NCBI RefSeq assembly: GCF_937425535.1 | Contig: NZ_OW485601.1 | Span: 4,199,501-4,263,500 of the forward strand | DNA from: Rhodovastum atsumiense | GTDB lineage: Bacteria; Pseudomonadota; Alphaproteobacteria; Acetobacterales; Acetobacteraceae | Direction: 5' to 3' | Length of the DNA stretch: 64,000 nucleotides | In this document: positions 7,251 through 16,090 of the stretch, piece after piece | Layout of the letters: every line of letters starts with the position of its first letter | Position numbering within the stretch: position 1 is the stretch's first letter | The notes under the pieces: generated by a model | What the model saw: only the letters and a program-made list of their open reading frames with translations | The model's database searches: none | What the model was told of the DNA's origin: nothing | Position numbers and translations under genes: made by a program

Positions 7251-8401
7251 GGGGTTGCCTCCGGGGCGTTGAGCAGGCGGCTCACCTGCGATGGCGTCGG
7301 CACGCCGGTCGGCGGATCGCCGATCCGGGCCTGGAAGTCACGGATCGCCGCCTGTGTGCGCGGGCCGAGGATGCCGTCGATCGGGCCGGGATCGCTGCCT
7401 TCCCGGGCCAGCGCCGCCTGCAGGCGGCTGACGCGGGCATCGCGGGGCGACAAGGGGGGAGCGGCGGCGGTTGCCGGCGGCGCGGCCGGTTCGGGCGCCG
7501 GCGGCGCCGTGGCGATAGGCGGCGCGGGCGGCGCCGGCGGGGCAGGGGGCGGCAGCAACAGCACCTCGCCATGCTCCGGCCGCGGCAGCGCCCGCGCGAA
7601 CGCGTCCCAGCCCGCATCGGGTCGCGCCCCTTGTCCCAGCGCGCCGAGCCCGGCGCCCGGACCGGTCCACAGCGCCATATGCAGCCCCGACGGCAGGCGG
7701 CGGCGCAGCACGGCCAGGGCCGCCGCGGCATTGTCGTCCGGCGGCAGGCCCAGCTCGGCCACCAGCGTGCCGCCGCTGCCGTCTAGCGCGTTCAGCAGAG
7801 CCTGCACGATGATGCCCTGCGTCTCTGGCCGCAGCGGCTTCTGCAGATCGGTATCGGCGGGCAGCACGAACAGGCGCTGGCCCTCGGCGGCGGCAGCGCC
7901 ACAGACATAAATCAACGCGGCGCCGGTGCCGCCATCGGCGCGTTGCGCGGCGAAGTCGTCGAGCGCGGCACGCAACGCGACGGCGGGTGCGTCGAGTCGT
8001 TCCATCACGGTGAAGCCGTCCTGCCGCAGCCGCTCGCGCAGCGCCTGCACGGCGGGACGGCAGCCGCTGTGCTGCGGGTGTCCGGCATAGACGTCGTTGC
8101 CGATCAGCAGGGCGATGCCCCGATCCGCCGCCGCGGCGGGGGCGAACGGGACCAAGGCAGCGAGGAGGGCGCCGGCAAGCGGAAGCTGCCGGAAAGGCCA
8201 GGACTCTTGTAGGGCGGATAAGCGCAGCGCAATCCGCCATTGCAAGGGTCCGTAAGGTGGCCGGCTTGCGTTGGCGGATTGCGCTGCGCTTATCCGCCCT
8301 ACATGACCGGGTTCCAAGGGCTTTGCCCTTGGTGGAGGTCCAGGAGGCGAAGCCTCCTGGTGGGGTGCGGGGCAACGCCCCGCCAGGCGGATTCGGGTCA
8401 T
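7247..8401 (-). CDS. Exported caspase-like (degenerate) protein with C-terminal peptidoglycan-binding domain
   Basis: 384 residues as read from ATG 8401, which overlaps the tssG stop. Residues 1-5 and about 66-92 look like one signal peptide interrupted by about 60 residues encoded by inserted repeats (8208-8387). A caspase-like (C14) fold starts at RGIALLIGNDVY (about 94-105). The usual AGHG histidine motif is replaced by YVCGAA (about 165-170), and the expected DAC cysteine segment reads VAELG, so the active site is lost. A Pro/Ala-rich linker leads to a PG_binding_1 domain at about 320-375 (LQAALAREG, DGILGPRTQAAI). In operon context it may anchor or regulate the T6SS at the cell wall. Confidence 0.75.
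   Translation of the reverse strand: MTRIRLAGRCPAPHQEASPPGPPPRAKPLEPGHVGRISAAQSANASRPPYGPLQWRIALRLSALQESWPFRQLPLAGALLAALVPFAPAAAADRGIALLIGNDVYAGHPQHSGCRPAVQALRERLRQDGFTVMERLDAPAVALRAALDDFAAQRADGGTGAALIYVCGAAAAEGQRLFVLPADTDLQKPLRPETQGIIVQALLNALDGSGGTLVAELGLPPDDNAAAALAVLRRRLPSGLHMALWTGPGAGLGALGQGARPDAGWDAFARALPRPEHGEVLLLPPPAPPAPPAPPIATAPPAPEPAAPPATAAAPPLSPRDARVSRLQAALAREGSDPGPIDGILGPRTQAAIRDFQARIGDPPTGVPTPSQVSRLLNAPEATP
8208..8303. repeat. 96-bp interspersed palindromic repeat, copy 2, inside a coding region
   Basis: Same outer arms (TGTAGGGCGGATAAGCG / CGCTTATCCGCCCTACA) and inner arms as the copy at 4972-5068; most differences are in the loop. It lies inside the reading frame of the pseudo-caspase gene, between the start codon and the hydrophobic core of the signal peptide. 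Together with the adjoining hairpins it adds about 180 bases, a multiple of three, so the frame stays open. Confidence 0.88.
8314..8383. repeat. Cluster of three short perfect hairpins
   Basis: Three consecutive inverted repeats: 8314-8332 (CCAAGGGC-TTT-GCCCTTGG), 8340-8360 (CCAGGAGGC-GAA-GCCTCCTGG) and 8367-8383 (GCGGGG-CAAC-GCCCCGC). They are contiguous with repeat copy 2 and lie in the same interrupted signal-peptide region. A related cluster occurs at 54534-54627, with the same first-hairpin design and an identical CAACGCCCCGC string, so this is a dispersed family rather than a local feature. Confidence 0.75.
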
Positions 8402-9378
8402 GGCGAGTCTCCTGCGGCGAATAACGCCTCATCGGCATCCCGCGTGCGATGGCGTCGGGGCAGCCAACTGTCCCGGCCCAGTTGCCGGGCGCCGAGCGAC
8501 AGTGGCGGGACCGCGGCCGCCGCCAGCACCGGTCGCACGGCGAAGCCGGTTTCCATCCCGAGATACGTCCGCGCCAGCGACATCAGTTGCGGCAGCACCG
8601 CGCCGCCGGGCATCAGCGCGCGGAAGCGGTCGTACTCCATCGGGCCGATGCGCAGCACCACGCGGGACTGGATGTCCCAGCAGCGCGCGCCGGCGGCGGC
8701 ATCGACGCCCAGCCGGTGGAAGCGCCCGGCCACGCCGCGCGCGGGCAGGGCGGTGCGCTCCTCGCGCGCCGGCCGCAGCCAGTGCCCGGCGAATTGCTCG
8801 ACCGTCACCGCCTGCCCGAGCCAGTCCGACAGCAGCGCGCCCAGGCGCTCGGCCGAGCGCGGCCGTATCGCGAAGCTGCCGGCGTGGAACAGCACCGCAT
8901 CCAGGATGGGGCCAAGCCGCTCCGCCATACCGGGGAGCCCGTGCCCGACCAGGGCGAGCAGGGCGTCGCGCATACCGTCGGCCGGCGTCTCGGCGAGCCG
9001 GTGCGGCCGGTACTTGATCCCGGCACGCAGGAACTGGGCGAGCGGGCGTTGCGCCAGCAGGTCGAGGAAGGCGCCGAGCGCCGGGGCGCGCCGCCGCCGC
9101 TCGCCGTTGACCAGTTCGGTATAGGGCCGCGGCAGCACGCCCGACGGGCCGGTCAGGCCGAGCAGGCCGGTGGTGAGGGCAAAGCCCGCGCCATCGGCTG
9201 CTACCGCCGCGACGTCGGCGGCGACGAAGCCGAGCCCCGCGCTGGCATGGAAGCGGATGGCGTCCCCCGGATCGGCGCGGCCGGCGGCGCGCATCATCAC
9301 TCCCGCGGCTGCGTCCAGCCCGAAGCGCGACGGCTCGGCAAGCAGCGCCTGCCGCAAGGTCGGCGGCGCGGCGTTCAC
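8398..9378 (-). CDS. tssG: T6SS baseplate subunit TssG
   Basis: 326 residues starting at GTG 9378, whose GTGA overlaps the tssF stop. Family hallmarks include the N-terminal LAEPSRFGLDAA segment, IRFHASAGLGF, GLTGPSGVLPRPYTEL, and the C-terminal block with GPMEYDRFRALMPGG, LVRTYLG-like and LGRDSWL segments. TssG forms the TssEFGK wedge with TssF under the sheath and hub. Length matches the usual 300-350 residues. It is translationally coupled to tssF and to the pseudo-caspase gene. Confidence 0.95.
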   Translation of the reverse strand: MNAAPPTLRQALLAEPSRFGLDAAAGVMMRAAGRADPGDAIRFHASAGLGFVAADVAAVAADGAGFALTTGLLGLTGPSGVLPRPYTELVNGERRRRAPALGAFLDLLAQRPLAQFLRAGIKYRPHRLAETPADGMRDALLALVGHGLPGMAERLGPILDAVLFHAGSFAIRPRSAERLGALLSDWLGQAVTVEQFAGHWLRPAREERTALPARGVAGRFHRLGVDAAAGARCWDIQSRVVLRIGPMEYDRFRALMPGGAVLPQLMSLARTYLGMETGFAVRPVLAAAAVPPLSLGARQLGRDSWLPRRHRTRDADEALFAAGDSP

Positions 9379-11195
9379 AGCAGCACCCGCGCCCCGGCCA
9401 GCGGGGCGAAGCGCGCCGCCACGCCGGGGCGTCCCTGCAGCACGCACTCGGTCCGCACGAAGCTGTTGACCGTGGCGTGCAAGGCGAGAAACCGGCTCAG
9501 CACCGAGGCCAGCAGGTAGAGCCCGCCGCTCTCCCAGGCGCGCGGCTCGAATTCCAGCGTGACGTCGAGGCCGCGACAGAAACTGCCCGGCCGCGCCCCC
9601 GGCACCCGCGCGGTGCCCGGCCGCGAGCGCACCCCGACCAGGGCGGCGATGGCGGCGCGCGTTTCCTCGGTGTCGCGCAGGTCGTAGAGCCGCAGCATCT
9701 CCCGCAAGCTCTCCGCCGCCGCCGGGCCGCCGACCAGCGACACCTGCCCGAGCGAAAGATGCGAGATCAGCCGCCAGCTTCGCTGCTCGCGCAGGGGCGC
9801 GCGCAGCGAGGCGCCGGGTGCGGTGAGGCAGGTGACGGCGGCGACGGCGCTCGATCCTTCCGGCAGGTGCAGGCGCGGCTGGCCGCCGCCGAAGGGCAGT
9901 TCGCCCGGCAGGTCGCGGTTGCTGCACAGCGCATCGACCGAGAGCACGCCTTCGGCGGGGCGATCGACCGACAGCGCCGGATCGAAGGGCGCGAGCAGCA
10001 CGTCGCTGCCCGGCCCGCCGGGGCTGTCGCGCCGGGACAGCAGGTAGAAGCCGCAGGCGCCGGACTCGGTGCCGGGGCCGGTCGCCTGCCGGTAGAAGGG
10101 CTGCCACGGCCGCGTCGTGCCGTCGTCGCGCAGTTCGTTGACCCGCTCGACGCTCCAGACTTCCAGCGCGGCGGGGCGGCGAGCGTCGGGCACCACCGGG
10201 TATTCGGTGCGGTGATAGTCGAGCCGCACCGGCTCGCAGGGCTGGCGGAACAGGTTGACCACCGGGGTGCAGCCGAGCGCGAGGCAGTCGGGCGGCAGGC
10301 GCCGTTCCAGCTCCGGGCGCGCGGCGTCGAAATAGAGGAACAGCTCCAGCCGGTGGCTCTCCTGCACCAGGGTACGGGCGTCCAGGCCGGTGAGGTCGAG
10401 GAACAGGAATTTCTCGGGCAACGCGAAATATTCAGTCAGCAGGCGGAATCCGGAGAAGGCGCGCGCCGACCAGGGATAGAGCGCATCCTCGGGGGCGAAG
10501 CCGACCGGGCGCAGCAGGGAGGGCGGCAGCAAGGTGGGGCGGTCGTCGTTCGGCCCGTTGGCCAGGGCCGCGCCCAGCAGATGGCCGCAGAGCAGTTCGT
10601 ACAGCGCGAGGCTCTGTTCGGCCGGGCCGCGCAGGAACAGCCGCAGCGTCGCCGGGGCAAGTGCCGCGAAGGTCACGTCGGGATCGGTGGTGGACAGCAC
10701 CACGCGCAGCACGCTGCGCGCGCCCTTCGCCGCCGGGTTGGCCGGGGCGGCCAGAGGCAGGCCGGTCAGCCGCGCGCTCTCGATCGTCACCGGCCACAGC
10801 GTGGTGTCGCCGGTGGTGCGGAAGCGGCAGGGCTCGCCGCGCACCGGATCGGTTTCCAGCTTGGTGCCGGCGGGCAGCGTCACCTTCACGCGCAGGTCCG
10901 GGCGCGCGGCGAACTGCACGATCGCCGCGGCGGGCACCGGCGCCAGATAATGCGGATACAGCGCCCCGAGCAGGGCATCGGTGATTTCGGGGAACTCGTC
11001 GTCCAGCCGCTGCTGCACGCGGGCGCAGAGGAAGGCGACGCCTTCCAGCAGCCGCGCGACATGCGGATCGTCCACCACCCCCGGCCCCAGCCGCAGCCGT
11101 CCGGCGACCTTGGGATGTGCCTCGGCGAAGCTGCCGGCGAGGGTGCGCAGCGCGTCGAGCTCGCGGTTGTAGACGGGGAGCAGGCTGTCCGACAC
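9375..11195 (-). CDS. tssF: T6SS baseplate subunit TssF
   Basis: 606 residues from GTG 11195, one base after the tssE stop. The N-terminus SLLPVYNRELDALR followed by AHPKVAGRL and DPHVARLLEGVAFL is the diagnostic opening of TssF, and the DDEFPEITDALLGALYPHY segment follows. An upstream extension of the same frame (to 11303) reads a low-complexity Pro/Ser stretch overlapping tssE and is rejected. Expected size for the family is about 580-620. Co-transcribed with tssE and tssG; its product forms the baseplate wedge. Confidence 0.96.
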   Translation of the reverse strand: MSDSLLPVYNRELDALRTLAGSFAEAHPKVAGRLRLGPGVVDDPHVARLLEGVAFLCARVQQRLDDEFPEITDALLGALYPHYLAPVPAAAIVQFAARPDLRVKVTLPAGTKLETDPVRGEPCRFRTTGDTTLWPVTIESARLTGLPLAAPANPAAKGARSVLRVVLSTTDPDVTFAALAPATLRLFLRGPAEQSLALYELLCGHLLGAALANGPNDDRPTLLPPSLLRPVGFAPEDALYPWSARAFSGFRLLTEYFALPEKFLFLDLTGLDARTLVQESHRLELFLYFDAARPELERRLPPDCLALGCTPVVNLFRQPCEPVRLDYHRTEYPVVPDARRPAALEVWSVERVNELRDDGTTRPWQPFYRQATGPGTESGACGFYLLSRRDSPGGPGSDVLLAPFDPALSVDRPAEGVLSVDALCSNRDLPGELPFGGGQPRLHLPEGSSAVAAVTCLTAPGASLRAPLREQRSWRLISHLSLGQVSLVGGPAAAESLREMLRLYDLRDTEETRAAIAALVGVRSRPGTARVPGARPGSFCRGLDVTLEFEPRAWESGGLYLLASVLSRFLALHATVNSFVRTECVLQGRPGVAARFAPLAGARVLL

Positions 11196-11196
11196 G

Positions 11197-11682
11197 TCAC
11201 GCGTCTCCGTGAACCGGGTTGAGGACGATATCGGCGGTGGTGGTGTCGATGGCGGTGTCGAAGGCGACCGGCTGCGGCACTGGATCGACCAGCAACAGCG
11301 CATCGATGCGCAGCATCAGGGTGGCGCGCAGCGGCGCCACGTCCTCGGCCAGGGTGACGCGCAGCTCGGCGAGACGCGGTTCGAAGCGGCGCAACGTGTC
11401 CTCGATCTCGGCGCGCAGGCGGTCGCGCTGGCGGCGATCGTTGAAGGCCCCGGCGGTGAAGTCTGGCAGCCCGTAGGCCAGCGGCGAGACCAGCAGCGGC
11501 GTCAGGCCGGGCGGCACCGAACGCCAGGGGCGGCGGGCGTTCAGCAGCGCCTCCACGTCGCGCTGCACGGCGCGGCGCAACCGCGCGAGCGCCTCGGTCG
11601 CCGGCACTGGCGCCTCTTGCACCTGCTCCGGCCGTTCGTCGAGCAGGCGGTCGAGCACGGACAGGCGGATGGTCGCGCTCAT
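11197..11682 (-). CDS. tssE: T6SS baseplate subunit TssE (gp25-like)
   Basis: 161 residues with the family's arrangement: SVLDRLLDERPE near the start, a central LLNARRP segment, then LPDFTAGAFNDRRQRDRLRAEIEDTLRRFEPRL, typical of GPW/gp25 lysozyme-like baseplate proteins of contractile tails. The ATG at 11682 overlaps the tagJ stop (ATGA). It nucleates sheath assembly on the baseplate. Confidence 0.95.
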   Translation of the reverse strand: MSATIRLSVLDRLLDERPEQVQEAPVPATEALARLRRAVQRDVEALLNARRPWRSVPPGLTPLLVSPLAYGLPDFTAGAFNDRRQRDRLRAEIEDTLRRFEPRLAELRVTLAEDVAPLRATLMLRIDALLLVDPVPQPVAFDTAIDTTTADIVLNPVHGDA

Positions 11683-12494
11683 GCGAAGCTCAACGCGGCA
11701 AGCTGGTGGATGGCGATGCCGTCCTCGCCGACCAGGAAGACCCGCTGGCCGCTGCCGCGCACCGGCGGTGTCGCCGACCAGTCGGTGGCGCGGCCCAGCA
11801 GCAGCCGTTCCGGCGTGTCGGGGGGCATGTCATAGAGCGCGGGGACATAGACATCGCCATCGGGGCCATCGCGCACGTCCAGGGTGCAGCGGCGCCAGGC
11901 CAGGTCGCGCGGACGCCGGGCGGGGTGGAAGTCGATGGCGGCGATGCGCTCCACCGGCACCCAGAAATAGCGGCCGGTGGTGGTGAGGACTTCCAGCGTC
12001 CCGCCCCAGAGATCGCAGGCATCACGGAAATCCTCGAAGGGTTCGGAGGCGCCGTCGCGCGACAGCAGGCCGGGCGCGGCGGGGCGCGCCGCTTCGGCGG
12101 CGAGCGCGGCTTCGGCCGCTGAAGCAGTGTCGCCGGCGCGCAATGCCACCAGCGCCTGCAGCAGATGGCGCTGTGCCGCGACCGGCTCGCCGAGGAAATC
12201 CGGCAGCCGGCCTTCACCCAGTACCTGCCGCCGTGCCATGGCGGCGCGCAGCAACTGGCGGAATTCGGCGACGACCAGCAGGGCCGAGGGATCGATCGCC
12301 GCGGCGGCGGACAGCACCGCGTCGGCGCGCACGGGATCGCCCGCGAGCAGCAGCAACTCGGCGAGCAGGATGCGCGCGCCGGCATCGGTGGGCGCGCGCC
12401 GCGCCGCTTCTCCGGCGGCGACGACGGCTTCGGCCAGCCGCCCTTCGCGGAACAGCGCGCCGGCCTCCGGTGCGGTGGTGTCGTTCTGTGCCAT
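11679..12494 (-). CDS. tagJ: T6SS accessory protein TagJ/ImpE
   Basis: 271 residues from ATG 12494, which has GGAG about 8 bases upstream; the frame extends further into the preceding gene but that part lacks family character. The N-terminal half is TPR-like helical (EAGALFREGRLAEAV, AGARILLAELLLLAGD); the C-terminal half contains FRDACDLWGGTLEVLTTTGRYFWVP and a beta-rich region typical of ImpE. TagJ binds the TssB N-terminus and modulates sheath/ClpV interaction in some systems. Its place between the second tssC-like gene and tssE matches the Rhizobium imp gene order as I recall it. Confidence 0.92.
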   Translation of the reverse strand: MAQNDTTAPEAGALFREGRLAEAVVAAGEAARRAPTDAGARILLAELLLLAGDPVRADAVLSAAAAIDPSALLVVAEFRQLLRAAMARRQVLGEGRLPDFLGEPVAAQRHLLQALVALRAGDTASAAEAALAAEAARPAAPGLLSRDGASEPFEDFRDACDLWGGTLEVLTTTGRYFWVPVERIAAIDFHPARRPRDLAWRRCTLDVRDGPDGDVYVPALYDMPPDTPERLLLGRATDWSATPPVRGSGQRVFLVGEDGIAIHQLAALSFA

Positions 12495-12525
12495 CTTGGT
12501 CAACTCCGTTGTTGCGGGCAGCCTG

Positions 12526-14049
12526 TCAGGCCGCCCGTCCGGTGGCGGCGAAGCCGGTGACGAGGCGGAAGCTCGTGGCGACGTCATCAAGCTGGTAGTA
12601 GGGCTGCAAATGGATCACGCAGGCGAAGGCGCCCGGCCGGTCGGCATGCTCCTGCACCGAGACGCGGCTTGCCACCAGCGGATGGCGGGCGCGGCTGTCG
12701 GCATCCGGCGTCTGGCTCGCGTTGGTGTAGCCGGACAGCCAGGATTGCAGCCGCCGCTCGATCTCGCCCGCGGTCATGAAGGCGCCGCTCAGCTCGCGGC
12801 CGATGATCTTGACGTAATGGGCGAAGCGCGAGACGCAGAGCATGCTGTTGATCTGCGCGGACAGGCGCTGGTTGGCGATGGCCGCCGTCATCGGCCGGCC
12901 GGGCGCGGGATCGGCGCGGGCCTGCAGGCTCTGCACCGCGGCGAAGCCCGCCTCGCCATACGGCAAGGTGTTCAGTGGCATCAGCCCGGCCAGCACCAGA
13001 TCGCGTTCCTGCCGGTCGGTCAGCGCGAGATCGAGTGCCGGGCGCGGCCAGCGCGTCGCCGCGCCGAGCACGACATCCTCCTCTGGCAGGCCGCGCACCA
13101 GCCCGCCCCCGACCCGGTCGGGGACGATGCCGCGCACATCGGCCGGCCAGCCATGCAGCGCCTGGGCACGCGCGACCGTGGCGGCGAAGGCATAGCCTGC
13201 GCTGAACCAGCTTCGTTCGCGCGCCGAGGGTGCGTGTTCGGCATAGGCGAAGCCGGCGGCATGGTCGTGGCGTGGCCGTGCCAGCACGCGCGGCAGCGTC
13301 ACGCACAGGAAGCGCGCCTCTTCCCGCCGGGCCAGCGCCCGCCAGCGCGCATGGTCCGCGTCGGCGAGCACGGCCGTGACATCCTGCGCCAGCGCCAGAT
13401 CCTCGAAGCGATCGACCCCGAGCAGGGACGGCGCGGCGGCGAGCACCATCGGCGCGAAGGCGGCGGCGCCGACCGCGGCGAGTTCGGCCAGCACCGACAC
13501 GTCGTCCACCGGCGCCGCCGCGCCCGCTTCCCGCCGTTCCGGCAGATGGCGCACTTCGTGGTCGATCACCAGCAGGCCGAAGGGCTCGCCGCCGGCATGG
13601 CCGAATTCGTTTTCGTAGACCAGCCGGAACAGTGCCGAGCGGTCGAAGTCGCCGGCCCGGTCGAAGTCGCGGGCCAGCTCCTCCCAGCGTGCCGACAGCA
13701 GCCGCACCCGCACCGGTGCCGCCTGCCCGATGCCCGCCAGCATCCAGGCGAGGCCGCGCCAGGATCCCTCCAGGCGCTGCAGCCGTGGATGATGCAACAC
13801 CGCGTCAAGCTGGGCCGCGATCAGCGCATCGAGCCGCGCGAGATCGCGATCGACGAGGCCGCGCAGGCGCTGCGGATCGCGGCGCAGCGCCGCCGCGGGG
13901 CCGGCGCCGAACCAGGATGCGAGGGCACCGCGCGGCTCGGCGAGGAAGCGGCCGAGCCGGGCCGCCACCTCGGCCACCTCCGTCCTGTCCGGCCGGGTGT
14001 GACGGCCGGACAGGATGGCCTCGCGCAGGGGAATGTCCTCCGGGCGCAT
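12526..14049 (-). CDS. Second TssC-family sheath-like protein (ImpD-type)
   Basis: 507 residues, homologous to but clearly diverged from the TssC encoded just upstream (14069-15568). Shared landmarks are [55 protein letters not shown] and the final block with LQPYYQLDDVATSFRLV. The N-terminus is shorter and differs. Paralogous tssC genes in tandem are typical of Imp-type loci in alphaproteobacteria; the product's exact role (cap, alternate sheath element or chaperone) is not settled by sequence. It starts 19 bases after the tssC stop; a 31-base gap precedes tagJ. Confidence 0.88.
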   Translation of the reverse strand: MRPEDIPLREAILSGRHTRPDRTEVAEVAARLGRFLAEPRGALASWFGAGPAAALRRDPQRLRGLVDRDLARLDALIAAQLDAVLHHPRLQRLEGSWRGLAWMLAGIGQAAPVRVRLLSARWEELARDFDRAGDFDRSALFRLVYENEFGHAGGEPFGLLVIDHEVRHLPERREAGAAAPVDDVSVLAELAAVGAAAFAPMVLAAAPSLLGVDRFEDLALAQDVTAVLADADHARWRALARREEARFLCVTLPRVLARPRHDHAAGFAYAEHAPSARERSWFSAGYAFAATVARAQALHGWPADVRGIVPDRVGGGLVRGLPEEDVVLGAATRWPRPALDLALTDRQERDLVLAGLMPLNTLPYGEAGFAAVQSLQARADPAPGRPMTAAIANQRLSAQINSMLCVSRFAHYVKIIGRELSGAFMTAGEIERRLQSWLSGYTNASQTPDADSRARHPLVASRVSVQEHADRPGAFACVIHLQPYYQLDDVATSFRLVTGFAATGRAA

Positions 14050-14068
14050 GGCGGTGCCTTCGTCGCTG

Positions 14069-15568
14069 TCAGGTGCGCTCGGGGATGCGCGCCACGAGAC
14101 GCATGCTGGTGGTCAGCTCCTCCAGTTGCAGCCAGGGACGCAGGAAGGCGACGGCGTTGTAGGCGCCGGGCCGGCCCGGGATCTCGCGCACCTCGACGCG
14201 GGCCTCGCGCAGCGGGAACTTCGCCTTGCTTTCGGCGCCCGCCTGCTCGTTGGTGTTGACGTAGGTCTTGATCCAGCGGTTGAGCCAGCGCTCGCAGTCA
14301 TCGGCCTCCATGAAGCTGCCGATCTTGTCGCGCGCCATCACCTTCAGGTAATGCGCGAACCGGCCGGTCGCCATGATGTAGGGCAGGCGGGCGGAGATGC
14401 GCGCATTCGCGGTCGCATCCGGCCGGTCGTACTCCTTCGGCTTCTGCGTGGTCTGGGCGCCGAAGAACACCGCGTAGTCGTGGTTCTTGTAGTGGCACAG
14501 CGGCAGGAAGCCGAGATGCGACAGTTCGTACTCGCGCCGGTCGGTGATGCCGATCTCGGTCGGGCACTTGGCGTCCATGTCACCGTCGTCGGACTGGAAG
14601 ATGTGCTGCGGCAGGTTGTCCACCTTGCCCCCGCCCTCGGCGCCGCGGATCGCGGTGCAGAAACCGTGTCTGGCAAAGGCATCGGTCAGGCGGGCGCCCA
14701 TGACGAAGGCGGCGTTCATCCAGCAATACTCGTCGTGCCGCATCGGCAGCGGCGCGCCGGCGGGATCGAGCGGCGCTTCCTCGTACTGGAAGGCATCGAT
14801 CGGCCGGGTCCGCTCGCCATAGGGCAGCCGGGCGATCACGCGCGGCATCGTCAGCGCCACGAAGCGGCTGTCCTCGCTGTCGCGGAAGCCGCGCCATTTC
14901 AGGTACTCGACGGAATCGAAGATCTTGGCGAGGTCACGCGGCCGCGACAGCTCGGTCCAGCTCTCGAAGCCCATCATGCCGGCCCCGGCGGCGGAGACGA
15001 AGGGGGCGAAGGCGGCGGCGCTGACATTGGAGATCAGCCGCAGCGTCTCGATGTCTTCCGGATGGCTGGTCCATTCGTAGTCGCCGATCAGCGCGCCGTA
15101 AGGCTCGCCGCCGGGGGTGCCGAACTCGTTCTCGTAGATCTTGCGAAACAGCAGGCTCTGGTCGAACTCGACGGCGCGGGTCAGGTCGCGATGCAGCTCC
15201 CGCTTGGAGGCGTTCATCAGCCGGATCTTCAGGTTGGTGCCGGTCTCGGAGTTCATCACCAGATAGTGCAGCCCCCGCCAGCTGCCTTCGAGGCGGAGAA
15301 ATTTCGGGTCGTGGATGATCTCGTTGAACTGCGCCGACAGCATGCCGTCGATGACGGTGATGGCGCGCTCGATGGTGCGGGTGAGGTTGCGGTCGAACAC
15401 GATGGTGCCCTGCGTGGCCTGCTCGACCAGGGTGCGCACCAGTTCCTGCGCGCGGTCGGGCGCGGTCTGCTTCGTCGCTGACAGCACCTGGTCCAGCAGC
15501 ACGCGACCACCGGCGGGGGCGTCCGGCGCGGGGCCGGCCTGCGGGGTTGGCTGGGTCTCGGACATCAT
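14069..15568 (-). CDS. tssC: T6SS contractile sheath large subunit TssC
   Basis: 499 residues from ATG 15568, overlapping the tssB stop (ATGA) and with AGGAGG just upstream. Conserved sheath features: [49 protein letters not shown], the ARLPYG-containing segment, [21 protein letters not shown]-like region and the C-terminal [17 protein letters not shown] strand that interlocks with TssB. TssC with TssB forms the contractile sheath around the Hcp tube, disassembled by ClpV. Confidence 0.97.
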   Translation of the reverse strand: MMSETQPTPQAGPAPDAPAGGRVLLDQVLSATKQTAPDRAQELVRTLVEQATQGTIVFDRNLTRTIERAITVIDGMLSAQFNEIIHDPKFLRLEGSWRGLHYLVMNSETGTNLKIRLMNASKRELHRDLTRAVEFDQSLLFRKIYENEFGTPGGEPYGALIGDYEWTSHPEDIETLRLISNVSAAAFAPFVSAAGAGMMGFESWTELSRPRDLAKIFDSVEYLKWRGFRDSEDSRFVALTMPRVIARLPYGERTRPIDAFQYEEAPLDPAGAPLPMRHDEYCWMNAAFVMGARLTDAFARHGFCTAIRGAEGGGKVDNLPQHIFQSDDGDMDAKCPTEIGITDRREYELSHLGFLPLCHYKNHDYAVFFGAQTTQKPKEYDRPDATANARISARLPYIMATGRFAHYLKVMARDKIGSFMEADDCERWLNRWIKTYVNTNEQAGAESKAKFPLREARVEVREIPGRPGAYNAVAFLRPWLQLEELTTSMRLVARIPERT

Positions 15569-16071
15569 CCGGCCTCCTTCGTGCCGAGTTCGCCGGCAAT
15601 CGCGTCGAGGTCATCGCGGTTGCGCAGCACCTGTTCCAGCAACGCCTCCAGTTCCTCCGAGCGATCGGCCTTGCTCATCAGGTCGCGCAGCCGGTTGCGG
15701 GTTTCCAGCAGGCTGCGCAGCGCCGGGATCTGGTCGAGCACGCGCTCCGGCTCGAAATCCTCCATGCCGCGGAAGCGCAGCTCCACCGCCATCTGTCCGC
15801 CTTCCGGCGACAGCTTGTTCTCGACCTTCAGCTTGAGGCCGGGGCCGAGGCGCTGCATCACCTCGTCGAAATTGTCGCGGTCGACCTGGATGAACTTGCG
15901 CTCGGCGAGCGGGCGCAGGGGCTGGGTCGGGTCGCCCGAGAAATCGCCGAGCACGCCGACGACGAAGGGCAGTTCCCGCACGATCTGCGCGCCCTCGGTC
16001 TCGACCTCGTAGGTGATGTGGACGCGCGGCCTGCGCACGCGGCCGAGCTTTTCGTGGATACTCGCGCTCAT
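15565..16071 (-). CDS. tssB: T6SS contractile sheath small subunit TssB
   Basis: 168 residues from ATG 16071 with AGGAG 6 bases upstream; upstream in-frame residues are rejected. Hallmarks are [38 protein letters not shown] and the [13 protein letters not shown] segment, then a helical C-terminus rich in Leu and charged residues. Partner of TssC in the sheath. It starts 19 bases after the tssA stop. Confidence 0.97.
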   Translation of the reverse strand: MSASIHEKLGRVRRPRVHITYEVETEGAQIVRELPFVVGVLGDFSGDPTQPLRPLAERKFIQVDRDNFDEVMQRLGPGLKLKVENKLSPEGGQMAVELRFRGMEDFEPERVLDQIPALRSLLETRNRLRDLMSKADRSEELEALLEQVLRNRDDLDAIAGELGTKEAG

Positions 16072-16090
16072 CGGATGCTCCTGTTGCGGA

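Noticed and set aside
8314-8383. Hairpin cluster as a transcription terminator after tssG
   Set aside because: The hairpins lie inside the next gene's open frame, lack T-runs and recur at 54534-54627, so a dispersed repeat is the better explanation.
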